Shown piece by piece: positions 8,191 to 15,671 of a DNA stretch of 64,000 bases. Position 1 is the stretch's first letter. Each line of letters starts with the position of its first letter. The DNA lies in the NCBI GenBank assembly GCA_014655195.1, contig BNBH01000007.1, positions 35,151-99,150 of the forward strand, written 5' to 3'. A program made the position numbers and the translations under genes. The notes below the pieces were generated by a model. That model was not told the DNA's origin. It was given only the letters and a program-made list of their open reading frames with translations, and made no database searches. This DNA is from Streptomyces cellulosae (GTDB taxonomy: Bacteria > Actinomycetota > Actinomycetes > Streptomycetales > Streptomycetaceae).

Positions 8191-8583
8191 GCTGATCGCG
8201 CCGTTCCCCGCGCCCCCGAGGGTGCTTCCACCACCGCCGCCGAAAGGCCCCGCTGCCGCAACCCGCCACCGTCGGGTGCGGGCGGTCCGGGGTGAGCGCG
8301 CCGTTCCCCGCGCCCCTGAAGCACCGCCGCTGCGGCACCCCGCCGACGCCGGATGCGGGTCTCACGTGGCTGAGCGCGCAGTTCCCCGCGCCCCCGAGGG
8401 TGCTTCCACCGCCGCCGCCGGAAAGGCCCCGCTGCCGCAACCCGCCACCGCCGGGTGCGGGCGGTCCGGGGCTGAGCGCGCCGTTCCCCGCGCCCCTGAA
8501 GCACCGCCGCTGCGGCACCCCGCCGACGCCGGGTGCGGGTCGCACGTGGCTGATCGCGCCGTTCCCCGCGCCCCTGAGGCGCG
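8191..8583. repeat. Tandem compound intergenic repeat, GTTCCCCGCGCCCC family
   Basis: Five copies of the core GTTCCCCGCGCCCC start at 8203, 8303, 8381, 8483 and 8561. Spacings of 100, 78, 102 and 78 show two tandem units of about 179 bp plus a partial third. The same core recurs singly or doubly at 24441-24525, 54699-54745 and 56464-56640. This matches the dispersed intergenic repeat common in Streptomyces. No open frame here is credible. Confidence 0.85.
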
Positions 8584-8682
8584 CGTAGCGGCGGGCAGTC
8601 GTGCCGCTTGGGGCGATGGGCGCAGCGGCACCCCCCGCGCGGGCTGCGGAACACCTCCCGTTCAGGTGACCCACGTCACGCC

Positions 8683-9522
8683 TCAGGGCTTCCGCCCAAC
8701 CCCCACACCCTCCCTGACCGCGTCAGAAGCACCGGTGCCGACCGCCGGAGGCACACTCACCGCCGTCGGCGCGGAAGCCGAAGGCTTCACACCTACGCCG
8801 AGCCCGTCGCAGTACGCCTCGACCCGCTCCGCACCCCCCGCCGCAGCGACCAGCCGCTCCCAGACCGGCGCCTCCAGCGCCCGCCCCCGCCCGGCGACCC
8901 GCTCGTACGCCCGGCAATGCGCCTCGACGGACCCCGCCGGCTCCGCCCGCCCCGAGCCACGCTCCTCATCGTCCTCCGCCTCCGTGGCGGACGCCGACGG
9001 CGAAGCCTCCGGAGTCTCAGGCACACCAGCGGCACCGGACGACGCCTCCGGAACCACAGGAACCGCGGGAGAGGAGCTCGCCGACGCCGACCGAGTCGGC
9101 CGCGGCTCCTCGGACGGCCCCCCGTCCGGCACCCCCGCCGCGTGGATCCCCGCCCACGCCACCCCGCTCAGCGCACAGCCCGCGACCAGCGCCCCCAGCG
9201 TGGCCCGCAGGGACCGCCCGCCGAACCGCCGTCGAGAGGCGCGCCAGTCGTCCCGGCGGCGGGTGCGCGCGCCATGCGCCCCCGACTCCCGGGCGGCCAC
9301 GAACGCGGCGACGGCCCGCTGCTCGGCCCCGGCGTCCCCGCCGTCACGCACCAGGGCGGCGACGAGCAGCGCCTCCAGCCGGGCCATGTCATCGGCCGGC
9401 ACCTCGACGGAGACGGGTGCGGCGCGCCCGGCGCCGGCCGTCACGCCCACCGGGCGCCCGGAACGCTGTGGGTGCACACGCCGACGGCCGGCCCGCCCGC
9501 CGTCGCTCTGCCGTTCACCCAT
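8683..9522 (-). CDS. Single-pass membrane partner (putative anti-sigma) of the second ECF sigma factor
   Basis: A 279-residue protein with a cytoplasmic region of about 125 residues and one membrane segment (ATLGALVAGCALSGVAWAGI). An Ala/Ser/Pro-rich linker and an outer module follow, the latter with paired cysteines (VEAHCRAYERVAGRGRAL ... AAGGAERVEAYCDG) matching that of the 6030-7157 protein. ATG 9522 was chosen, with GGGACGG about 10 bases upstream. The same frame is open to 9783, overlapping the sigma gene, but those extra residues are Arg/Pro/Gly-rich with no likeness to the paralogue. A coupled upstream start therefore cannot be excluded but looks unlikely. Confidence 0.65.
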   Translation of the reverse strand: MGERQSDGGRAGRRRVHPQRSGRPVGVTAGAGRAAPVSVEVPADDMARLEALLVAALVRDGGDAGAEQRAVAAFVAARESGAHGARTRRRDDWRASRRRFGGRSLRATLGALVAGCALSGVAWAGIHAAGVPDGGPSEEPRPTRSASASSSPAVPVVPEASSGAAGVPETPEASPSASATEAEDDEERGSGRAEPAGSVEAHCRAYERVAGRGRALEAPVWERLVAAAGGAERVEAYCDGLGVGVKPSASAPTAVSVPPAVGTGASDAVREGVGVGRKP

Positions 9523-9748
9523 GTCCGATTCCGTCCCTGCACTCGTGTCGGCCTGTCCGGCCTGTCCGGTTCCGCCCGTGGCCCTACGGCCCCGCAGCCG
9601 GGGCCCGGTGACGCCGCGGCCCCTCCCACCAGGAGGGACCCCGGTCCGGCCCCGACAAACGGATACGTTCATTCCGCCCGGCCCGTTCAGCCGCCGGGGC
9701 GGCCGCGGAGGCCGTGCCGTCCGGCGTGACCGCCGTTCCGGCCCACGG

Positions 9749-10423
9749 TCACGTCGACTCACCCAGCGTCCTGGGCGCCTCATCCGTCACACCGTCGGCC
9801 GCGAGCTGCTTCGCCAGGCGCCGCAGACCCCGGTGCGCGGCCGTCCGTACGGCGCCCGGCCGCTTGCCGAGCACGCGGGCCGCGGAGGGCCCGTCGAGGC
9901 CCACGACGACCCGCAGCAGCACCGCCTCGGCCTGGTCCCGCGGCAGCCGGCCCACGAGGGCGAGGGCCTGCTCGGTGGACATGGCCTCCATCGCCTGGTC
10001 GTGCGTGCTGTGCGGGGCGGGCAGCTCCAGCACGTCCTGCTCCAGGACCGATGCGCGGGGGCGTACGCGCTGGCGGCGCAGGTGGTCCAGGGCGCGGTGC
10101 CGGGCGATGGTGGCCGTCCAGCCGCGGAAGCCGGCGCCGTCGCCCTTGAAGCGGCCGAGGTCGCGGGCGATCTCCAGCCAGGCGTCCGACATCACGTCCT
10201 CGGCGTCGGCGCCGACCAGTCCGCGGACGTACGCGAGGAGTCCGGGCTGCACGAGCCGGTACGCCACGGCGAACGCGGCCTCGTCGCCCTGCTGGGCACG
10301 CGCGACGGCGTCACCCAGCTCCCCGTCGAACGCCTGCGTGCGGCGGGATTCCCCTCCGTGGCCCAAGAACCGTCCTCGTCCGTACCGAGCGCGATGCGCC
10401 TCGCATGACGTGTGCACGTCCAT
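9749..10423 (-). CDS. ECF RNA polymerase sigma factor (paralogue of the one at 7154)
   Basis: About 224 residues from ATG 10423. Region 2 (FAVAYRLVQPGLLAYVRGLVG, EDVMSDAWLEIARDLGRFKGD, FRGWTATIARHRALDHLRR) and region 4 (VGRLPRDQAEAVLLRVVVGLDGPSAARVLGKRPGAVRTAAHRGLRRL) align almost residue for residue with the 7154-7828 factor. An alternative GTG at 10480 would add 19 residues, but a TGTGACACTT promoter-like motif lies over that codon, which favours the later start. Unlike the first cassette, a 226-base gap separates it from its membrane partner. Confidence 0.9.
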   Translation of the reverse strand: MDVHTSCEAHRARYGRGRFLGHGGESRRTQAFDGELGDAVARAQQGDEAAFAVAYRLVQPGLLAYVRGLVGADAEDVMSDAWLEIARDLGRFKGDGAGFRGWTATIARHRALDHLRRQRVRPRASVLEQDVLELPAPHSTHDQAMEAMSTEQALALVGRLPRDQAEAVLLRVVVGLDGPSAARVLGKRPGAVRTAAHRGLRRLAKQLAADGVTDEAPRTLGEST

Positions 10424-10443
10424 CCGTGTCACGCCCCCAGCGA

Positions 10444-10472
10444 CCTCAGCGTGCACGGCGGCCAAAGTGTCA
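10444..10472 (-). promoter_or_regulatory. Weak TGACAC-N17-CTGAGG match before the second sigma gene
   Basis: On the minus strand TGTGACACTT starts at 10474 and a CTGAGG lies 17 bases after TGACAC, about 20 bases before the sigma start. The -35 part equals that of the strong copies but the -10 part is poor. Autoregulation is only a possibility. Confidence 0.25.
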
Positions 10473-10606
10473 CAGGTCAACGCACGTCCCAGCCCTCACA
10501 CGGCCCTCAGGCGCCCCCGGCCACTGCCCACCGAACGCCCCGGGCCCCCACGAGGCCCGCCCGTGGGGGGCCTCGCCCGGCGACGCACTCGGCCAACCGG
10601 CCGTCG

Positions 10607-10735
10607 TCACACGGACGCAGGCCCAGAAGACCAGGCCCAGAAGACGCCGGCCGCGAGGCACAGGACGACAAGGCGTGCCGTCCAGGTGTCCCTCTCGATC
10701 GCCAGGCGGATGGTCCGCCAGAACTCGCTCCCCAT
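10607..10735 (-). CDS. 42-residue single-pass membrane peptide
   Basis: A small frame with a very good start: ATG 10735 preceded by GGAGG with a 7-base spacer. Residues 1-21 are amphipathic and basic (MGSEFWRTIRLAIERDTW), and residues 22-37 are hydrophobic with three tryptophans overall (LVVLCLAAGVFWAW), so a short membrane peptide is predicted. A promoter-like TGACGT-N17-CAGTAC lies at 10820-10792, giving a leader of about 50 bases. It is not recognised as a known family. Confidence comes from the start signals and amphipathic/hydrophobic pattern, not from homology. Confidence 0.6.
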   Translation of the reverse strand: MGSEFWRTIRLAIERDTWTARLVVLCLAAGVFWAWSSGPASV

Positions 10736-10791
10736 GGACCGGCCTCCTCGCCGTCGCGGAACGGACGGCCGGTGACCGGTCAGCTCACTTT

Positions 10792-10820
10792 GTACTGCAG
10801 GGCCACACCCGAAAACGTCA
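10792..10820 (-). promoter_or_regulatory. TGACGT-N17-CAGTAC promoter-like element, copy 2
   Basis: Minus strand TGACGT (10820-10815), 17 bases, CAGTAC (10797-10792), then a palindrome TGACCGGTCA just downstream (10772-10781). It precedes the 42-residue peptide gene. The 33 bases from 10765 to 10797 match 5883-5915 at 28 positions. Confidence 0.5.
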
Positions 10821-10837
10821 CACGGCGGGTCCGCCCT

Positions 10838-11242
10838 TCACGGGTGCCGCGCCCCCGCCGTCGCGTCCCGGCACATGAGGCGGAGCGAGCCGTCGTGGGT
10901 GTAGCAGCGGCGGGCCTCCTCCATGGGGTCCCAGAGGCGGCCGTCGGGGGTGCGGACCCAGTGTTCGCCGCCGGAGGCCCACCACTCGCCGCCCGTCTGG
11001 CGCACGATCACCTCGCCCGCGTAGGCCCCGAAGCCGCGCAGCACCAGCTCCACGGCTGCGTACGGGGCCGACTCGCGGCGGATGTCCTCGATCATCCGGT
11101 CGACGCTCCACAGACTGCGCGCCGAGTAGTCGAGGCGCATCCGTGCGCCCTCACGCATCGCCGCCACCGCGTCCGCCGCCCAGCGGACCGGCTTCGTCGC
11201 CGCCGAGGGCCTGGTCTCCTGCTGTGTCGTCACAGTCGTCAC
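10838..11242 (-). CDS. Conserved hypothetical protein, 134 residues
   Basis: A small soluble protein of unknown function. It has a basic, Ala-rich first third and then a compact-looking region with many aromatic residues (RMRLDYSARSLWSVDRMIEDIR, GEWWASGGEHWVRTPDGRLWDPM, RRCYTHDGSLRLMCRDA) that reads like a folded alpha/beta domain. GTG 11242 (MTTVTTQQETR) is used; GTG 11233 is equally possible, and neither has a good ribosome binding site. It lies on the same strand as its neighbours, but the 130-base gap upstream suggests its own promoter. No family was recognised. Confidence 0.7.
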   Translation of the reverse strand: MTTVTTQQETRPSAATKPVRWAADAVAAMREGARMRLDYSARSLWSVDRMIEDIRRESAPYAAVELVLRGFGAYAGEVIVRQTGGEWWASGGEHWVRTPDGRLWDPMEEARRCYTHDGSLRLMCRDATAGARHP

Positions 11243-11373
11243 ACTCTGGAGAGCGCTGCGGCGAAGCGTTTCGTCACCCCGATCCGGCGGCTTCCCACAA
11301 CGGGTGCACGACCGCCCCAGGACACTCACAGGGCCGTCGCCACATGTCCTCGAAACGGGCCTCCGACGGAGTG

Positions 11374-11943
11374 TCAGGCATCGCGGCGGCTGCGGCGCGA
11401 GACCGCCGCGCGCAGCACCCTGCGCCCCTCCGTGGACACCTCCAGCGCGCTGCGCAGTCCGGCGGCCCCGTGCGCGGCGACGAGTTCCAGGACGGCGGTC
11501 TGCCGGCGCAGTTCCGCGGCGAACAGCGGCGACAGCCCGTCGGCGCACCCCTCCCGGCGGGCGGCGTCCAGATCCACGTCGCCCGCGCCGTCCAGCAGCA
11601 GATGGATCCGCAGCGCGCCGTCCGAGCACCCGTCGGCCCACTGCCGCAGCGCCGTCCCGGAACGGTCCAGGGGCGCCGTGGCGAGCATGCCCCGCGCCAG
11701 CTCCGCCGCCTCGCCGGCGCAGCCGTCCCCGGCCTCGCCCGCCGCCGCGTCCAGCATCTCGCGGGTCTGCCGGAGCACCTCACCCCAGTCGCCGTCGTCA
11801 GGACCCTCCGCGAGGGTGCCCCACAGCGGCCGCAGCGCCTCGTCGTCACCGCCCAGCAGCGGCACGCACCGATCCAAACAAGCCACCCCGCTGGCGGCCA
11901 GTCCGCGCTCGTCGGCCTGTGCGATCAGTTCCTCCAGGCTCAT
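11374..11943 (-). CDS. Hypothetical protein, 189 residues, Ala/Glu/Asp-rich
   Basis: A soluble acidic protein, probably all-helical, with six cysteines scattered along its length. It has no signal peptide or membrane segment. The sequence begins MSLEELIAQADERGLAASG and ends in a basic tail (SRRSRRDA). A TGACAC-N17-CAGTAA element at 12054-12026 gives a plausible promoter with a leader of about 75 bases. No family was recognised. Confidence 0.65.
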   Translation of the reverse strand: MSLEELIAQADERGLAASGVACLDRCVPLLGGDDEALRPLWGTLAEGPDDGDWGEVLRQTREMLDAAAGEAGDGCAGEAAELARGMLATAPLDRSGTALRQWADGCSDGALRIHLLLDGAGDVDLDAARREGCADGLSPLFAAELRRQTAVLELVAAHGAAGLRSALEVSTEGRRVLRAAVSRRSRRDA

Positions 11944-12025
11944 CCACGCCTCCCTCCCCGCGGGTCCGCAGGCCCCCTGATGAGGCCGTGACGGGCCTCG
12001 TCGCTCACGGAGCCCGCATTTCCCC

Positions 12026-12054
12026 TTACTGCGTGCGACAAGCCGGGAGTGTCA
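12026..12054 (-). promoter_or_regulatory. TGACAC-N17-CAGTAA promoter-like element, copy 3
   Basis: Minus strand TGACAC (12054-12049) and CAGTAA (12031-12026), with exactly 17 bases between. It overlaps the last codon of the gene ending at 12052 and faces the 189-residue hypothetical gene. Outside the two boxes it does not resemble copies 1 and 2, which makes the box conservation more meaningful. Confidence 0.45.
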
Positions 12055-12558
12055 CTCGGGCACCACGCGCAACACGTCGAGCAGCCGGAAGAAACCGTTT
12101 TCGGCCATCGGCGCGGGGTCGGCGGTGAGCACCTCCAGGACGTCCTCGACGGCGACCTCGCGCCCGGCCTCCTCGGCCCAGAAGACGGCCCGCTCGGCGG
12201 CGTCGGCGGGGTCCAGGAAGTAGTCGTCGACGGTGAGCCCCTCCTGGCGCCCGTCGAGGTAGCCGGCCATCGCGTCCCGGCCGAGGCAGGCCGTCCACAC
12301 CCCGCTCTCGGGGGACGCGGCCTCCACGGCCACGCATTCGCCGTTCATCACGTAGCCGAACAGCGCGGGCGCGCCCGTCTCCTTCGCCAGTTCGTTCATG
12401 CTGCACAGTTCGCCCTCGCGGCCCGGCAGCTCCCACACCTGCCAGCCGTCCGGGGCCTCGGTGCGCAGGGCCGGCTCCCCGCCCGCGCCGGCCAGCGCGT
12501 CCAGTCCGGCCAGCGGCCGCCCGGCGCGGCCCACGACGAAATAACCCCAGTAGCCCAT
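12052..12558 (-). CDS. Hypothetical protein, 168 residues (MGYWGYFVVGR start)
   Basis: An acidic soluble protein of unknown function with aromatic-rich opening MGYWGYFVVGR and segments such as GWQVWELPGREGELCSMNELAKETG and DAMAGYLDGRQEGLTVDDYF. ATG 12558 was chosen because GGGGGGAA lies about 9 bases upstream. The frame is also open to ATG 12579 (MRGEHRH), which lacks such a signal. It may share the orientation and control of the neighbouring small genes. Confidence 0.7.
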   Translation of the reverse strand: MGYWGYFVVGRAGRPLAGLDALAGAGGEPALRTEAPDGWQVWELPGREGELCSMNELAKETGAPALFGYVMNGECVAVEAASPESGVWTACLGRDAMAGYLDGRQEGLTVDDYFLDPADAAERAVFWAEEAGREVAVEDVLEVLTADPAPMAENGFFRLLDVLRVVPE

Positions 12559-12669
12559 GTGCCGGTGTTCCCCCCGCATGTCGGTTCCCGGCCCGGCGCG
12601 CCGAGCCGTCGGCTCGCCCAGAACATCACCACAGCCGTACGGGGGTTCGCAGGCGTTCGCGGCAATCCG

Positions 12670-14307
12670 TCAGCCGAGCCGGCCCGCCAGGGTGCGGAAC
12701 TCGGCCCAGGACAGCGCGGGTTCGCGCGCGTCCCACAGCTTCTGCGCGAGGGCCCGCAGCGGCATCCGGATGCCCGCCGCGACCTGCTCCTGCGTCTGGG
12801 AGCGGGGCAGGTCGCCCCAGATGGCGAAGGACCCGCCGAGGATCTGCCGGTCGTACGTCGCGGGGACGGGGGTGGTGCCGCGCAGCACCCGCGGCGTCCA
12901 CTGCTCGTAGATGCGCTCGCCGGTCGGATAGACGAAGGTCAGCGGCTCGCCGAGGACGTAGTAGAGGAACTCGTCGTTGTAGTTGACGACGTCGCGGCCC
13001 TCGGCCAGGTACTCGGCGGGCTCGCGCGCGCCGATCTCCTTGCCGGTCCAGTAGGCGACCGTGATGTCCTCGTCGGCCTGGACGGACCCGCCGGGGAAGA
13101 AGCCGTCGTTCCAGGCGCGGGGGACGCGATCGTGGGCGCGGACGGTGGCGGCGCGGTCGTTGAGCCAGCCGGTGGTGAGGTCCTCGACGGTGGCGCCGGA
13201 GCCGTACCTGTCGCGGGCCGCGGAGGCGAGACCGGGGAAGGTCGCCTCGGGGTCGGACACGACGAGCGCCTGGTACTCGTCGCCGCCGAGGTGCCACTGG
13301 TCGCCGGGGAAGAGGCCGGCGTACTCGTCGAGCAGGTCGTCGACGATCTGGGCGGACTTCGGGTTCGCGATGTCGATGGCGCCGCGCACCGCCTCGCCGT
13401 TCGTCCTCCGCAGCTGGAGGTCGGGGTGGGCGTCGATGACGGCGCCGAGGTGTCCGGGCGAGTCGATCTCGGGGACGACGGTGATGTGCCGGCTCTCCGC
13501 GAGCTCGACGATCTTGCGGACCTGTGCCTTGGTCAGATGGTCCTTGGAGACGATCTCCGGGTGCGAGTCGGACTCGATGCGGAAGCCCTGGTCGTCGGAG
13601 AAGTGCAGACCGAGCTCGTTGTACTTCAGGTCGCCCAGCTCGCGTATGCGGTCCTCTATCCAGCCGGCGTCGTAGTGCTTGCGCGCGATGTCCAGCATCA
13701 TGCCGCGCCGCGGCTTGGCGGGCTCGTCGCGCACCACGCCCTCGGGGGCGGCGCCGGCGCCGGACATCTCCTGCTTGAGCGTGCGGGTGCCGTAGAAGAC
13801 GCCCGCCTCCCCCGGCCCGCTGACGGTGACCCGCCCGCCGCGCACGGTCAGGGTGTACGACTCCGGGTTCGCGCCCCCGTCCCGGTTCAGCTCCAGCCGT
13901 ACGTCGCCGGGCCGCTCGTCGTCCTTCTCCCCCGCGTACGTCAGCCCCAGCTCCTGGGCGGTGAGCCTGCCCTCGTCCTCGAGCGCGGGGTCGGACACGA
14001 CCACCCGGTGCCCGGAGGCGGCCCGCCAGCCGGGGCCGCGCTCGGCGGTGTGCTCGCGCACGGCGGGTATGGTCCGCGGCGCCTCGGACAGCGGGTAGCT
14101 GCGGGTGGGGCTCGGCGTCGGCGACGGCGAGGAGGGGGCGGCCGCAGGGCCGCCGTCGTCCCCCGAGGCCCACAGGCCGAGGCCCACCCCGGACGCCACC
14201 ACCACCGCCCCCACGGCCACGGCGACGGCGGCGGCCCTCCGCCGCCTCGCCGTCGCCTCCGCACCGGGACCGCGCCTGCGCTGACCGTGCTGCCTGTGCC
14301 GACTCAC
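12670..14307 (-). CDS. Secreted or membrane-anchored beta-N-acetylhexosaminidase (GH20)
   Basis: About 545 residues. An Arg-rich N-terminus and a hydrophobic segment (AAAVAVAVGAVVVASGVGLGLW) act as signal or anchor, followed by a Ser/Pro/Thr linker. A GH20b-like domain (about 85-190) then leads into the GH20 TIM barrel. The catalytic Asp-Glu pair is in WHLGGDEY near residue 340. Other barrel landmarks are GMMLDIARKHY, KYNELGLHFSDDQGFRIESD and VPEIDSPGHLGAV. It should remove terminal GlcNAc from chitooligosaccharides or wall glycans outside the cell. GTG 14307 is the likely start, though the frame stays open to 14457 and no clear ribosome binding site settles it. Confidence 0.88.
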   Translation of the reverse strand: MSRHRQHGQRRRGPGAEATARRRRAAAVAVAVGAVVVASGVGLGLWASGDDGGPAAAPSSPSPTPSPTRSYPLSEAPRTIPAVREHTAERGPGWRAASGHRVVVSDPALEDEGRLTAQELGLTYAGEKDDERPGDVRLELNRDGGANPESYTLTVRGGRVTVSGPGEAGVFYGTRTLKQEMSGAGAAPEGVVRDEPAKPRRGMMLDIARKHYDAGWIEDRIRELGDLKYNELGLHFSDDQGFRIESDSHPEIVSKDHLTKAQVRKIVELAESRHITVVPEIDSPGHLGAVIDAHPDLQLRRTNGEAVRGAIDIANPKSAQIVDDLLDEYAGLFPGDQWHLGGDEYQALVVSDPEATFPGLASAARDRYGSGATVEDLTTGWLNDRAATVRAHDRVPRAWNDGFFPGGSVQADEDITVAYWTGKEIGAREPAEYLAEGRDVVNYNDEFLYYVLGEPLTFVYPTGERIYEQWTPRVLRGTTPVPATYDRQILGGSFAIWGDLPRSQTQEQVAAGIRMPLRALAQKLWDAREPALSWAEFRTLAGRLG

Positions 14308-14378
14308 CCTGCCAACGTACGACCCGTTCGGGTGAGAGGCGTCCACAAGACGTTCCCAAACTCTGCCGTCCGGGTGAA

Positions 14379-15026
14379 ATGAGGGTACCGATCGGACACG
14401 TCTCGGACTCACTCGATAACGTGACGTCACAACTCTCACAGCATCTGCCAACGACACTCACGCGACGCCCACGAGGACCCACGCTGCCTGCGCACCGACT
14501 CCCAGACCTCCCCGGCCGAGTCGCCATACCCGAACAGTCCCGCGGCACGCCCGGAACCCCACCCCCGCTGGAGTGGTTCAACACCGCTCCCGGGCCCGAC
14601 GCCGAGCGCGCCCTGCTGTCCTGCCTGCACAGCCCCCGCTGGGCCCGCCTGCTGGCCGGCCACCGCCCCTACCCCGACGCGGCGTCCCTGCTCGCGGCCG
14701 CGGACGAGGCGGCGTACGACCTCTCCCCCGAGGAGATCGCCGAGGCCCTGGCCTGCGAATCCCTCCCCGCGCTCCCCGAGGACACCTACTCGGCCGCCCA
14801 CACCGCCCTGAACGCCGCGCACGCGGCCTACGAGGCCAAGTTCGGCCACGTCTTCGTCCTCTGCCTCGACGGCGTCCCCGAGGACGAGATCCTCGACCGC
14901 GTCCTGGAGAACATCCGGTCACGATTGGCAAACGATCCGGAGGAAGAACACACGGTCACGAGGGACCAGCTCCGCCTCCTGGCCAGGGAGCGTCTGAACA
15001 ACGCCCTCAGGGGCGCGGGACTGTAA
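14379..15026 (+). CDS. UraD-like (OHCU decarboxylase fold) protein lacking the usual catalytic histidine
   Basis: A 215-residue protein whose C-terminal 150 residues read as the 2-oxo-4-hydroxy-4-carboxy-5-ureidoimidazoline decarboxylase fold. It has a Leu-rich opening (PLEWFNTAPGPDAERALLSCLHSPRWARLLAGHRPYPD) and the typical end (YEAKFGHVFVLCLDG, DEILDRVLENIRSRLANDPEEE, LRLLARERLNNAL). The family's HP(D/R) segment with the catalytic His and the following S-x-x-EQ region are absent. It is therefore probably not a working decarboxylase and may have been recruited to another role. No other purine-degradation genes are near. ATG 14379 is uncertain: GTG 14420 or later starts would also fit. The last residues are encoded by a repeat-family sequence. 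Confidence 0.65.
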   Translation: MRVPIGHVSDSLDNVTSQLSQHLPTTLTRRPRGPTLPAHRLPDLPGRVAIPEQSRGTPGTPPPLEWFNTAPGPDAERALLSCLHSPRWARLLAGHRPYPDAASLLAAADEAAYDLSPEEIAEALACESLPALPEDTYSAAHTALNAAHAAYEAKFGHVFVLCLDGVPEDEILDRVLENIRSRLANDPEEEHTVTRDQLRLLARERLNNALRGAGL

Positions 15027-15075
15027 CGAGGTGCGGCTCCGCCGCGTGGGCGCGAGCAAGCCGCCCAGCCGCACC
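15006..15075 (+). repeat. Repeat-family sequence forming gene end and hairpin
   Basis: The segment beginning CAGGGGCGCGGGACTGTAAC supplies the last codons and stop of the UraD-like gene. It continues into an inverted repeat GGTGCGGCT (15030-15038) / AGCCGCACC (15067-15075), a probable terminator. It belongs to the same GGGGCGCGGGG family seen elsewhere in the window. The rest of the gap to 15285 holds only the sdh promoter region. Confidence 0.6.
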
Positions 15076-15285
15076 CGGCAAATGGCCACAAACCCCCCGC
15101 GCCAGTAGCCGCGCCCGAACCCGGCCCCCTTTTCGGGTGCAAGTTTGATCACACCGGCAGGCCCCCCGTAAGCGCCGCAGGCAACCGTCGCTACCATGCT
15201 GGGGGCCGGTGGACCGTACCCGGCCGGGCCCGACCGACAAGGAAAGCCGGCGCGGCCCCAATCCCCGCTCCCGGAGGAAATTTCC

Positions 15286-15666
15286 GTGCCGGCTGGAACG
15301 CTGTACCGCGGCCGGGAAGGAATGTGGTCCTGGGTGGCTCACCGAGTCACCGGCGTCCTCATCTTCTTCTTCCTGTTCGTTCACGTGCTGGACACCGCTC
15401 TCGTGCGGGTGTCCCCGGAGGCCTACGACGAGGTCGTGGCCACGTACAAGACGCCGATCGTCGCGCTGCTGGAGTACGGCCTCGTCGCCGCCATCCTCTT
15501 CCACGCGCTCAACGGCCTGCGTGTCATCGCCGTCGACTTCTGGATCAAGGGCGCCCGGTACCAGAAGCAGATGCTCTGGACCGTCGTCGCCGTGTGGATC
15601 GTGCTGATGCTCGGGGCGATCTACCCCGTCCTCGGCCACGCCGCTCGTGAACTGTTCGGGAGCTGA
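15286..15666 (+). CDS. sdhC: Succinate dehydrogenase cytochrome b subunit SdhC
   Basis: A 126-residue membrane subunit that binds haem b and, with SdhD, anchors complex II and passes electrons to menaquinone. Three membrane helices are visible. The first follows GMWSWVAHRVTGVLIFFFLFVHV, which carries the conserved H-R-x-T-G motif, and the haem-binding region is LFHALNGLRVIAVDF. GTG 15286 is fixed by GGAGGAAA with a 6-base spacer; an upstream in-frame ATG at 15196 would add an unrelated Pro-rich leader. It is first in sdhCDAB. Confidence 0.93.
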   Translation: MPAGTLYRGREGMWSWVAHRVTGVLIFFFLFVHVLDTALVRVSPEAYDEVVATYKTPIVALLEYGLVAAILFHALNGLRVIAVDFWIKGARYQKQMLWTVVAVWIVLMLGAIYPVLGHAARELFGS

Positions 15667-15671
15667 CGCAG

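Noticed and set aside
8191..8583. Possible CRISPR array or transposon ends
   Set aside because: The intervening segments are themselves repeated, not unique, and no transposase or target duplication is present.
9523..9783. N-terminal extension of the second sigma partner that would overlap the sigma gene as in the first cassette
   Set aside because: The extra residues are Arg/Pro/Gly-rich without similarity to the paralogue, and a better start exists at 9522. Left as an uncertainty in the entry.
8129..10408. Long plus-strand open frame of about 759 codons opposite the second sigma cassette
   Set aside because: It runs antisense through the sigma and partner genes and the tandem repeat, has Arg/Pro/Ala shadow composition and no family features. 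Typical of high-GC DNA.
15196..15285. Upstream in-frame start for sdhC (ATG 15196)
   Set aside because: GTG 15286 has a near-ideal GGAGGAAA site and gives the standard SdhC N-terminus; the extension is Pro-rich.
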